Source: Aphrophora alni | Taxonomy: Eukaryota > Arthropoda > Insecta > Hemiptera > Aphrophoridae | DNA: 64,000 nt | Direction of reading: 5' to 3' | Assembly (NCBI GenBank): GCA_963513935.1 | Contig: OY740774.1 | Location: 87,872,385-87,936,384 of the forward strand | Shown here: piece by piece, positions 34,480 to 43,943 of the stretch | Position numbering within the stretch: position 1 is the first letter of the stretch | Layout: each line of letters starts with the position of its first letter | Translations under genes and position numbers: made by a program | Notes under the pieces: model-generated | Told to the model about the DNA's origin: nothing | Databases searched by the model: none | Seen by the model: only the letters and a program-made list of their open reading frames with translations

Positions 34480-34790
34480 TTAAACACTAAGTTTTGTACT
34501 CCTTTCTAGAGGAATTATGAGGATGTGTCATTATAAGGATAAAAGGGTTAAACCTGAAACTTGATTGCAACCAAATGTTAAAAGTTGGTAAAATATGTTG
34601 AACGGTTCGTGAATTAAGTTTGTACGATATTTCAGTGTTTATGTCTGTTCTGACTTTAACTAAACAAACTGTGTGTATTTCAAGTTTTAGACGGATGTTT
34701 ACTTTACAAACTTCTCTATGTTTTATGTTTGTTTTGTTTTTCTTGTAACATTGTTTTACTGTTTATTTTGTTAATCAAATTAACTTCCTC
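34480..34790 (+). repeat. Dispersed repeat family E, copy 2
   Basis: This is the inverted counterpart of 18,940-19,210 (GTTTATGTCTGTTCTGACTT, TTTTAGACGGATGTTTACTT, TTGTAACATTGTTTTACTGT). A possible degenerate hammerhead-like site follows at 34,945-35,000 on the minus strand (CTGAAGG...GTTAAAAAACGTG). Confidence 0.75.
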
Positions 34791-35124
34791 GCACTTATAT
34801 GTATTGAGGAATTTTGTTAGCTTTTAACTTCATGTTATATTTAAAGGTATATTCTTGTAAAATAAGATGATTTTCTGTTACAATTAAGAAGGCTTTGACT
34901 TTGAAATTAGCAATACTTGGAAACTTCAATTACCAAATGAAAGAAAACACGTTTTTTAACAATACAAGTTGTCACCTTCAGGTGGTACATGTACATAAAC
35001 CGAAATAAAGCCTTTAAGTGTAACAATTAGAATGGTTAATTTTTAGGAATTTTTCCTAACCTAATACTTCTAAATAATTTTCTATTTTCCACTACTCCAA
35101 AAGAAGAAGTGAAGGAATATCTCC

Positions 35125-35268
35125 GGTTTAAAGTTGATCAAGCTCTCACTACTACGTGCCTTTTCTAAGTAAATTGCAGCTGATCTCTACCCGTTATCTA
35201 GGAGCTATATACGGAAGGTTACAAGGTTAATGTACAATGATATCTGACAAAACATATAGACATGATGA
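35125..35268 (+). repeat. Left long direct repeat flanking a LINE tail
   Basis: GGTTTAAAGTTGATCAAGCT through TATCTGACAAAACATATAGA and CATGATGA. It is repeated at 35,883-36,028 with a few substitutions and small indels. It sits directly against the presumed 3' end of the LINE. Confidence 0.9.
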
Positions 35269-35882
35269 CATATATAATATATATATATATATGCCTCTCC
35301 CAAAGGCATACCGACTAAAACCTCCCTCTTTGCCAGGCGTTTTCCCCACTCCAGGACCGCTCTTGCATTACTTCGAAATGGAGCCTGCTTTTAGCCTATC
35401 GGTGGCTCCTCTTCTCTGGCTGCTATGGGTCTAGCCAGCCTTCATCCTTCTTGCACCTCAGTACCAAATCAATATATTCTGCAATTGCCACCCAGCGCTC
35501 TCTGCACGTCAACATCTCTCCAACTATAGTCCCAGTGGCTAGTTCTCCCGCCATGTCGCTAATACCTCGTTGTTCTACAAAATGGTCCCATTTAAAGAAC
35601 GAATGCTCTGCATCATCCCTGATATTCTTACACACTCTACAGTTAGTGGATGCTACCTTCCCCATCTTTCCCAGTAAGACCGGAAGTACCCATGCCCCGT
35701 TAATAACTGCGTGAGGAAGAAGTTCACTTCATCATGTCCTCGTTTCATCCAATCCTGTAGGTTCGGCACCAGGGCAGCTGTCCATCGACCTCTAGTTTCA
35801 CAGTTCCATCTCTCCTGTCATCTGATCATGGTATCCTCCCTAGCCCTTCTGCTAGCCTCCTGTCTACCTAGCATTCCTTCAA
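35269..35882 (-). pseudogene. R1-clade LINE tail: end of ORF2 with zinc knuckle
   Basis: A 614-bp fragment of the C-terminal part of a reverse transcriptase protein of the R1 type, minus strand, GC-richer than its surroundings. Readable segments in order are TRGRWTAALVPNLQDWMKRG, HDEVNFFLTQLLTGHGYFRS, a frameshift near 35,660, then TNCRVCKNIRDDAEHSFFKW, a CxxC...H zinc knuckle (35,423-35,665), and a tail ending before a stop near 35,423. An in-frame TGA is present near the 5' end. Family knowledge: R1-clade ORF2 proteins keep the pattern RW...L.P.L..W..R.HGE.N..LTQ.L.GHG.F. The 3' side ends in (TA)n at 35,275-35,293. Endonuclease and polymerase domains are absent. The fragment is dead. Confidence 0.88.
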
Positions 35883-36028
35883 GGTTTAAAGTTGATCAAG
35901 CTCTCACTACGTGCCTTTTCTAAGTAAATTACATTTGATCTCTACCCGTTATCTAGGAGCTATATACGGAAGGTTACAAGGTTTCGTTAAGGGACACTGT
36001 TATCTGACAAAACATATAGACATGATGA
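35883..36028 (+). repeat. Right long direct repeat flanking a LINE tail
   Basis: The second copy of the 144-146 bp repeat. Differences from the left copy include loss of three bases (ACTACTACG versus ACTACG) and a replaced segment before TATCTGAC. It follows the truncated 5' end of the LINE, as a target-site duplication would. Confidence 0.9.
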
Positions 36029-37519
36029 ACATATTTACTGGGGGTGTCTCTACATGAAATGAGGTCTAGAAGAATAAAGTGCAGTGCAGAGTTCTGATCT
36101 TCGAATGTGGATGTCTCGATGGAGAATAGATTAGGACTTTTGAATCGTTAAAACCCATCAAGACAATCTTTTCTAGAATATTCTGAACTTAATGAAGCTT
36201 ACGGATCTGCCAGAAGCTATCTTCGGCGTATCAACCAACTTATTTTTATTTCTAACTAAATAATCTTTCATCGCTGACGTGCAAAAGGGATAGATTGCCC
36301 AAAAGGAGTTTTAAATCACAATAATTTGTTTGTTAAAAACCGTCTTGTCTTATCTAAAATAAATGTTGTTACAATCCTCCGTTTTAAACATTTATCAGCC
36401 GCCATTTTTGTTTGTCTCATTGAAATTCTTTTTTCTTTTCTTTCTACTCATGAAGAACTTTAAAATAATATCTCACACTATCCCTTTGATCGGTTAAGAT
36501 ATTTGCTTTTACCCTTATTCTCATAACTTATTCTAGGAATCGGTGACCAAAAACTAGAGTCTACACTAAAAGATATATTCCCAAAGATTGAATTTTTATT
36601 CCAAATTTTAACAAAAATAGAATGAGTTTTGAAACTTTATAATCATACTGTACATTTATACCAAGTGAACTACCATATATTCTGTACAGTTTCCTATAAG
36701 GAACCATTTTGTTTATATCATCACAACTGTATCAAGAATATAAATATTCAACAACGTCGTTTCCATCTCCTAACGTATGCAAACAAACAAAACTCAATTG
36801 ACATTAAAAATAAATCAAATGAATCTACATCCATGATACATTGGCAGACATACTAATGCGCTCAATGATCTCAAGACAGATATTCTGAAACCCTTGATAA
36901 CAATACAGAATAACAAAACGGAATTGATTGCATTCGTATGGGATCGTTTTCAAAACCTGGTCTCGTATATCGCGTCATTCCTTCCCGTTAAACACGAGAG
37001 AGGAACATAACATTATCCCTCATTAGTTTCATAAAATATTGTCTCGTCTTGGCTGCATCGCTTCCTGATTAATCTTATGGAAGTATTGCTCGTTGTGTTC
37101 AGAACGTGGAATTTGTTAATGAGGTTTTCTACGTGGATAGTTATGTAACGGTTCAATGGATTCTGATGAATCTAAAATCTAACAATTTAGAGTGATACGG
37201 TTTATTAGATTTGTGGTGAGTGACTTGTAAATAGTTCTGTTCATTTTTTTTTTGTTTTTTTTTTTTTTTGTATTAAAACAATATATTAGGGGCTGCCCGT
37301 GGATTTTAAAACGCGAAGATGATAGGTTACTATGGATAGAAAAATTATTTCCACGACTAAGAGGCATTGATAATTAATAGTATATATTTATTTATTACTG
37401 ACTGTTGTAGAATTTAGGGCCATCTTTTTTTTTTGGTTCTTAAGCTAAATTAGACGAAATGACATTTTGAAACTAATCTCCCTCCCCCCTCCCCATCTCA
37501 ACCCCCGATACTTAATATA
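36029..37519. other. Non-coding stretch
   Basis: Mostly AT-rich. A poly(T) tract lies at 37,245-37,270, and 37,350-37,400 (CACGACTAAGAGGCATTGAT) starts a diverged family A copy. The frame at 36,629-36,856 has no recognisable domain. Confidence 0.4.
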
Positions 37520-37695
37520 TTGATTACGGGCGTAGCAACCTGTAGTATAACCTTAGCTGGATTTTCTATTTTTTCATGTACTCTTGAGTTAGATTTCTCT
37601 TACCTTCTCTATCAGATTTCTCTTCTTCCGACCCTGATTTATTTTATCTACTTTTTTTATAAGGTAAGGTGGCCAAAAGGTTTTGTAATAATAAG
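37520..37695 (+). repeat. Dispersed repeat family B copy
   Basis: TAACCTTAGCTGGATTTTCT, TCATGTACTCTTGAGTTAGA, ATCAGATTTCTCTTC and GTAAGGTGGCCAAAAGGTTT are family B blocks in order. Confidence 0.75.
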
Positions 37696-37789
37696 GTAGG
37701 GAGGGGGTAAAACTAAATCCCTCTTTCTAGCGAAAGTACAGCTCAAGCGTTTTTGAACAACTGTTCTATTGGAGTTATACTCAATTTCG

Positions 37790-38150
37790 TCACTAAACTT
37801 ACCAGCTTAAATTTATATAACTAAGCTTACAATCACTGTTACACTGATTTATTAACGACACAATGTATACTAACTATAAAAGAAACATTGTACGAGATGT
37901 AATGTTAAGTTACGAAATTAACGTACTAATATTGACCACAGTCAGTAAATTACTGAGAGGTTGAGATTAGTATGGAAAACTACATCCTCAATATTAAGTG
38001 TAGTGTCACTCTATAATCAATCTGTAAACGCGTAACTAAGCATATTCCGTAGAGATTCAACAGGACGCTTTTTCATGTCCTATATGTAACGCTATTTAAC
38101 GATTGTATTTATAAACGTATACTATTTATTTTTTGTTTTTAGTCTCACAT
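37790..38150 (+). repeat. Dispersed repeat family A copy, diverged
   Basis: ACGTACTAATATTGACCACA, CTACATCCTCAATATTAAGT, CTCTATAATCAATC and CAGGACGCTTTTTCATGTCC show the second half of family A. 37,795-37,850 matches 26,780-26,830. Confidence 0.7.
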
Positions 38151-38814
38151 ATTTGAAAAATTTGTGCTGGATTAAAATTTCACCTCGAAATTTTTTTTTA
38201 AGGATATGTACATTTTGAGGTGCTCTGAATCCAAAAAAAATTGGTCGGGTACCACTAAACTTATAAAGTTTGAGTTAATCGGCTAGCTCCTTCTTGCACA
38301 AAAATCGTGGCTAATATATAAGGGATAATAATTTATAAATGGTCAGGAGGTGTTCTTACAATCTCAAATCTTTCAAAAAGGGGTACACTAACACAATGCT
38401 TGCCATCAGAATCAAAAGATAAAAGAAATTCTGCTCCATTTACAGCATACTATTTAAAACATTTCGACTGATGAATGTACAGAAAGATTCAGAGACGTCA
38501 AAAGCTTTTTACAATTATTTGTACATCCGAGAATGTAAAGCAACTCGTTACTGTTTTATAAAAAACTGTCTATATGTCTGATAATTGTAAAACTTTTATA
38601 AAAACAGACAGACATGTATGAGCAGAATACTGACAACTCGTATTGTTCAGAATAAAACAATGGTTAGGACAATCTATATTTTGTCCCTGCCTAAGACACA
38701 ATAGATTGCTGTTCGTTATCATTTGGAGCGTTTTCCTTTGATTTAAATTTCATAGCCGTGGCGATTCAATGATCTTAAACAACTTAGGACGTAGAGTACT
38801 GTGAAAGAAAAAAC
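38151..38814. other. Non-coding stretch, nothing identified
   Basis: No gene or clear repeat recognised. Confidence 0.35.
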
Positions 38815-38945
38815 TATAGGCACTACTAAAATACATTAATAATTAATAGTTGAAATAATACATCTAAACATATTACTTAACAGTTTATTACGTCTCGTAC
38901 CGCTAGCAATCCTTTTGAAGTTTTCTTAAAATTAAATTCTTAATT

Positions 38946-38988
38946 TTACTACACGTGTTTCGGACATTATTCGTCCATCATCAGGTGA
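38946..38988 (-). ncRNA. Hammerhead-like motif, left arm
   Basis: Minus strand: CTGATGA, one extra T, stem II GGAC with loop GAATAAT and GTCC, GAAA, self-complementary ACACGTGT sharing the last A, then A. Stem I is weak here (two pairs, then a mismatch). Confidence 0.5.
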
Positions 38989-39133
38989 TTAAAAACACAC
39001 AATTACAAACATTCAACACGAAGAAACGAACAACACAACAACATTCATAACACTCGCGCACAAATAATAATGTTTTCTATGCATGTCTCCGTTTGTTTTT
39101 TCGTGTTGAATGTTTGTAATTGTGTGTTTTTAA

Positions 39134-39176
39134 TCGCCTGACGATGGGCGAATAATGTCCGAAACACGTGTTGTGA
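39134..39176 (+). ncRNA. Hammerhead-like motif, right arm
   Basis: Stem I TCGC, CTGACGA, one extra T, stem II GGGC with loop GAATAAT and GTCC (one G-T pair), GAAA, ACACGTGT sharing the last A, T, then GTGA. Stem I pairs 4 of 4 with one wobble. Compared with the left arm, several differing bases keep or improve pairing. Confidence 0.55.
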
Positions 39177-39480
39177 AATTAAGAATTTAATTTGAATAAA
39201 ACTTGAAAAGAATTGCTGGTGGTAAGTAACGTAAGAAACAGTTATTTGATGAGCATATCCAGTTTGCTGTAGATTACCAATAATTGTAATTGATTACTTA
39301 ACGTCATAATAATAATAAATCCTTCTTGTATTTTAGTAAATCTTGTTATTACACATTAGTAACGAACTAATATAACCCACATGCGCACTTACTACTCTTA
39401 ATTTACTGAGGTGAGTAGGAAAACAACATCCTCAATGTCGAGTGTATTGTCACTCTATAATCAATCGTTGTTCAAATTAT

Positions 39481-39931
39481 AAAACTAAGTCGGAATATTC
39501 GATTTACAATTTTAAAAATTGTTTACTCGCCGATTTTTTTTTTACTTGGTATATTCGTTTTGAGCTATAAATATCACATTGCACAAAAAATTAAACCGAA
39601 ATCGTTTCAGTTAGTTATGAAATATTCCCACGTTCACGACTGTCCTCGCGATATCTTTACTGAACCGTTATTTTCGAGGAAATGAGAATCAACTTCTTTT
39701 TTCTTTTTTTTCTTCAGAGGCGTTGTAGCAAAATCTGATCAAAACCGATTTGTTTTGTAGTTAATATCGATTTTGAGAATATTGGTATGTTTAGTTATTT
39801 TCTGATGGCCACATCAGCCAAATTTTGAGTTATCGAATAAGTAAAGGGGGCGGCAAAAATATGAAGAAATGTTTAAAATTGGTTTAATCGTTCGGACAGA
39901 TGGTTCACAAATGATAGAGAGACTGATATCA
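39481..39931. other. Non-coding stretch, nothing identified
   Basis: AT-rich. No gene or repeat family recognised. Confidence 0.35.
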
Positions 39932-40396
39932 TTATAAACACCACTTTAGGATTCTGGGGTATCTTTTCATCACAGTCCGAAGTATTGTTGAGTCGTCGGC
40001 TTTGTATCCAGCATGTACTGTAGACGTAGGATCTATAAACACCGCCAACAGATGTAATCCCCGAAGAGAGTGGTCCCAAGAAGCACCCGCAGACGGATTC
40101 CTGCTGGAGCTGTTTCCGACACCTCCTGGCATCAAAGCAGCAACCCCATGCCCAGTGATGTTACCTCTACTTCACTTCATGTCATTATCAAGAGGAATTA
40201 TCACTGTTAGAAGAACTTCGTTTGTTCCCCAGGATGGGAACGAGTCCGTCATAGGAGCTAGAGGAATTAAATAAGGACTTCCAACGTTATGATTAAAAGA
40301 CTGGTCAGTTTACATTGACGAGGATAATGGTGACGTCAGAGCCTCGTCATCGTGTGGGTTAATCTCTGATGGCTTCATTGCGTCCTGGATGTCTAC
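39932..40396 (-). pseudogene. Coding-like stretch of unknown origin, two stops
   Basis: One minus-strand frame is open from 40,396 to the stop at 39,932 apart from a TAA and a TGA, about 155 codons. The stretch is much GC-richer than its surroundings, and the predicted peptide is of ordinary globular composition (for example MTDSFPSWGTNEVLLTVIIP and SWDHSLRGLHLLAVFIDPTS). I do not recognise the family. It could be a decayed exon, a processed pseudogene, or a captured fragment of a mobile or viral gene. The two shorter overlapping minus-strand frames and the plus-strand frame (40,002-40,274) are parts or shadows of it. A family B repeat begins directly upstream at about 40,400. Confidence 0.3.
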
Positions 40397-40400
40397 ACTT

Positions 40401-40650
40401 CAGGTATTCACCTATAGTGAGTACAGACTTGGCATTCCCGAGGGAGCCTAGCTGAATCTACACCTTTTTTTGTACTCTTGGGTTGGGTCTCTCTTTTTCA
40501 TCTTTCCTATTGGGTCTCTCTTAACCAACTTTTGTTCTTTTACGACCCTGACGCTATTCGAGAACTATAGGTCATTTTATGTTCTTTTTTTCTTTTTTTT
40601 ATACGGCGATGATGACCAAGAGGTTATTTACGTTACAGCAACAAAGAAAT
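40401..40650 (+). repeat. Dispersed repeat family B, full-looking copy
   Basis: CAGGTATTCACCTATAGTGA, GTACAGACTTGGCATTCCCG, AGGGAGCCTAGCTGAATCTA, GGGTTGGGTCTCTCTTTTTC, CGACCCTGACGCTATTCGAG and GCGATGATGACCAAGAGGTT. About 240 bp. The plus-strand frame at 40,470-40,664 is inside it. Confidence 0.88.
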
Positions 40651-42044
40651 TAAAAAATCTCTAAATAAAAAAGAAGATTTTTTTTAAAAGTGAATATCGA
40701 AGAGCAATCGGAAAATTTAGCTGTTACAACCACAAAATGACACTAGAAGTAGATTGTTTTCCAAATTGAGAATTTACTATTGTATTAAATTTCAAAAATT
40801 GCGTTATTACATTATTTGAAAGTAAACATACCTTAAATCTGTTACATTATCACTATGTTAGTACATGTTACCTTTATTTAATAATGTTCCGTAGTTTTAA
40901 CCCTGTATAAAATACAATATGTAACATGTTGCAGTAACAATAACATGATTAATTACTGTTACAGGCTGGAGATGGTTATTGCTGTCAATGGTTGCCGTGG
41001 CAACGGCCATGTTGTGTAAGGAACAAGGAATTACCATCACTGGGATTTGCGCAGTATATGAACTGTTTGTGGCACAAAAGGTAAACATTCGTGACAATAT
41101 AATTAATACTTTATAATTTATTATGCACGATGAATGCAGGAATTGTTTGTATAAACATTGTATTTAGTTTAAAATCTATCAAGGAAACTGTGTTACTCGA
41201 AACTAAACCAATTACTAGTAAAGTTGGTATCACTGTGTATAGAGAGTTTTAAAAAACTAGAACGTAAAACTGATTATTTTAATGGAGTGTAATTAAACAT
41301 TGGAAATTTTCATCAGCCACATCGATTTTTCTCTTTTGATTTACATTCTAGGGAGGAAAATAAACATGTTCCCGAAATTTGCGCGATTGCTGTCCTGAGA
41401 TTGCCCCTACGCTGCGTCTCCAAATCTCTATTTGCAGCAAAGGAGATTCATCCTCGCATTCCCAAATCTGTCTCACATACGCAGCAACAGATCGTCCCAT
41501 CTCTTCCTTGGAGAGCTTTTGCTATTTTACTTTCCATAAGGGTTTTTTATAGATAACAATAATACAAAAATAAAATTTACAACATGGGTGTTTTCATGAT
41601 ATTATTTTTAACCAACAAAGCAATAGTTTTAAACAAATATGACCTGTTATATTTTTTAGACGACAAATTTAGACCTACAGAAGACTTTTACACACATCAA
41701 AACGGAGAATTGGCAAGAATAGAGAAGTGTAAAGCACGGATTTACTAAAGATTACTTATAAAATATCGTTTATTAGTACAAACCTTCTTTTTAAAATGTA
41801 AAATAATATTTTAACTTGGAATTCACTTTTCACTGAAAATGTTTAAAGTGCCAAATTCATGTAGTCTATGAGCAGGTTTATGTACTCATCGCAATAGGAA
41901 ATCGCAAATTATAAATTCATTTCAAAACTAATGACTTTAAAAGCAACAACTGTAATTATTTAACTGTGTAATTTCATTATAAAAATGAAAAAAGAATATA
42001 ATTTTTAATAGTTACAATACACTGTTTATATAGGTTTTGACTAC
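40651..42044. other. Non-coding stretch
   Basis: Around 40,960-41,030 (GGAGATGGTTATTGCTGTCA, GTTGCCGTGGCAACGGCCAT) is a GC-richer patch containing the palindrome GTTGCCGTGGCAAC. Nothing coding is recognised. 41,380-41,530 is a C-rich stretch weakly resembling 9,880-9,960. Confidence 0.4.
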
Positions 42045-42265
42045 ATTTAACCACAGACGGACCGTTGTAAACAAACAAACTCCTGCTAACCACCGTTTAT
42101 TTAAAGTGAGCCGTCATTCTGCCTTACCACAGTTTGTAAAGAACAAAAATGTACAGAAATTGCATAGATGGTATTCGAACTAACGAACTTCGCATCGCTC
42201 TTAATCGTAGAAATGACTACTTAAACCGCATTACTACCAGAATACTTTCAATAGTTATTTTTCAA
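42045..42265 (-). repeat. tRNA-like SINE, degenerate copy
   Basis: The block order matches 56,160-56,362: CTAACCACCGTTTATTT, a TACCACAGTTTGTAAAGAAC segment, then GATGGTATTCGAACTAACGA (a decayed T-arm), CTCTTAA and ACCAGAATAC (the 5' acceptor side). The head is too diverged to fold as a tRNA. The frame at 42,149-42,340 is incidental. Confidence 0.7.
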
Positions 42266-42824
42266 AATATAAAAGTAATATCGCACAATATCTATATTAG
42301 TTATAACGCAATCTCCTACAGCAACAATAAATGTATATGAAATACAAGCTAACTTGTTGTTAAGAATGTGAACAAAAGATGGAAATTGGAATTAAAAGTT
42401 AACAGCCTTTGATCAATGTTACATAGAGTAACAAAAGCAACCGCCTACACTATCAGCTAGACTGCGTAACAAAGCTTCGGCCTAGCATTGTTACTGAAGT
42501 TGAACTATGGAGATACGTTATTCAATTCTTGTGATAATGTTTCAGAGTTGATATCGGTTATGTGGTATTGTTCTCTTTCTGGTACTTTGTCAACTCATTG
42601 AACAGTTTCAAAGTTTAACACAAATATTAGAAGAAAAATATTCTGCAATATGAGTCTATCGATTTAACTTGTCAAGAATATTACGGCTCTCGAATGTAAG
42701 TTGTTTTTTTTTTTAACAGAAAATTTTGAAATCATTGACTTTTTACAGATCTGATGATTCTTGGGTTACAGTGTCGAAATACAAATCCAAGCTTGCTAGA
42801 ACTAACAATCTTTCTCACATGTCA
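42266..42824. other. Non-coding stretch, nothing identified
   Basis: CTGATGA with a later GAAA occurs at 42,752-42,780, but the intervening bases form no good stem (see rejected items). No gene. Confidence 0.35.
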
Positions 42825-43095
42825 TCCCTCAGCAATTCACTGTAGTGAGTACAGGATGGTAAACGCGAGAGACCCTAGATGAATCTACATTTTTCTTTTC
42901 ATGTTGTCTTGGGTTAGATTGTTTTCTATCATTTTTCGTATCAGATTTGTTTTTGCCCAACTCTTTCTTTTCCTACTCTTACACTATTAGAGTACTCGAG
43001 GACTAGAGTTTATTATTTTATGTTTGTTTTTTTCTTCCTTTTTTATAAGACGATGATGGCCGAGAGGTTTTACATCTTTAAACAACAACCCCCCC
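42825..43095 (+). repeat. Dispersed repeat family B copy
   Basis: TCAGCAATTCACTGTAGTGA, GTACAGGATGGTAAACGCGA, GATGAATCTAC, TTGGGTTAGATTG, CACTATTAGAGTACTCGAGG and GACGATGATGGCCGAGAGGT. It ends in AAACAACAA and a C run. Confidence 0.88.
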
Positions 43096-43569
43096 CCTCC
43101 CAATTGTCACATATCAGGATCACTACGGCTTTGTGATAAATATACGCTGTATATGTCGCCGTAAATTTATAGCCAATTCTAGACGTGAGGGGTTATTTGA
43201 GGATTTTCTCCTAGACACCTGTTAACTGTCTTTAAACTTAGTGATTATCAGAGATGAAGAATCTTATACTATATGCGGCACGAATCATGTGCGTTGGGTA
43301 ATAGCTAATAATGAGCAAGAATACAGCGTGCTGTTGTCAATTCGAACAGCTCCCTGCACGAGGCTAACCGCCGAGTGAGGCTACCGACGTCTTGCAATGC
43401 TAATAGAGTTACGTAAATAAGTAGTTTCATTAAATTTGCGTAGTTTTTTATGAGTTTAAATAATTTAAAGATGATTCTAACATTCGATACTGACATATTT
43501 TTTTTTTAAACCGTTTTCTTTTAACGGTAATAATTGTTTTCACTGTAATAATATTAATAACCCACTACA

Positions 43570-43609
<40 letters not shown>

Positions 43610-43943
43610 TTAACTGAAGTTTCTTGCAATTTAAGCAGACAGATTTCAACTACATTTATTTATTTGGTCGGAAAAATATTGTTTTCGTCGAGACAATTGT
43701 GATGATTTAGTTTACAAGGAAGAAAACCAGCTAGAAATGTAATTTTGTTTAAAAATTGTTCGTTTAATTATGCTCTTTGCAACTGTGATACAAAATTAAA
43801 TCTATTATATATGATTTTTTTTTCGTACGCATTAAATGAACGAACAGTAACTCCAGAAGAAACGCAGTGCTAAGCGCTGTCACAACGGGAAACAAGTTGA
43901 CAAATCCGCACGGTCCCTATTGGTTTCTTCAATGTCAGGCTGT
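43096..43943. other. Left flank of satellite 2 with (TA)n tract
   Basis: AT-rich, with a perfect (AT)n run at 43,572-43,604. A TACTCGTGC-like minus frame at 43,305-43,496 has no support. Just before the array (43,860-43,940) the sequence is of more even composition (CAGTGCTAAGCGCTG palindrome), with no gene recognised. Confidence 0.5.

Larger units (their letters stand above)
38886..39237. mobile_element. Foldback element, about 352 bp, hammerhead-like core in each arm
   Basis: Inverted arms of roughly 150 bp (AGTTTTCTTAAAATTAAATT, CACGTGTTTCGGACATTATT, CGTCCATCATCAGGTGATTA, AACACACAATTACAAACATT) surround a short unique centre with CTCGCGCAC. Candidate 6-bp target duplication ACAGTT at 38,880-38,885 and 39,238-39,243. 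No coding capacity. Confidence 0.9.
38815..39480 (+). repeat. Family A copy interrupted by a foldback element
   Basis: 38,815-38,879 starts family A (CACTACTAAAATACATTAAT). The sequence resumes after the insertion at about 39,250-39,480 (TTGTATTTTAGTAAATC, AACGAACTAATATAACCC, ACAACATCCTCAATGTCGAG, CTCTATAATCAATCGTTG). Family A was therefore present before the foldback element arrived. Confidence 0.75.

Noticed and set aside
35125..36028. LTR retrotransposon with 145-bp LTRs
   Set aside because: The internal 614 bp encodes an R1-type LINE tail on the minus strand. No primer-binding site, polypurine tract or TG...CA ends are seen.
42752..42790. CTGATGA followed 18 bases later by GAAA, a possible hammerhead
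   Set aside because: The bases between do not form a stem next to GAAA, and the flanks do not pair as stem I.
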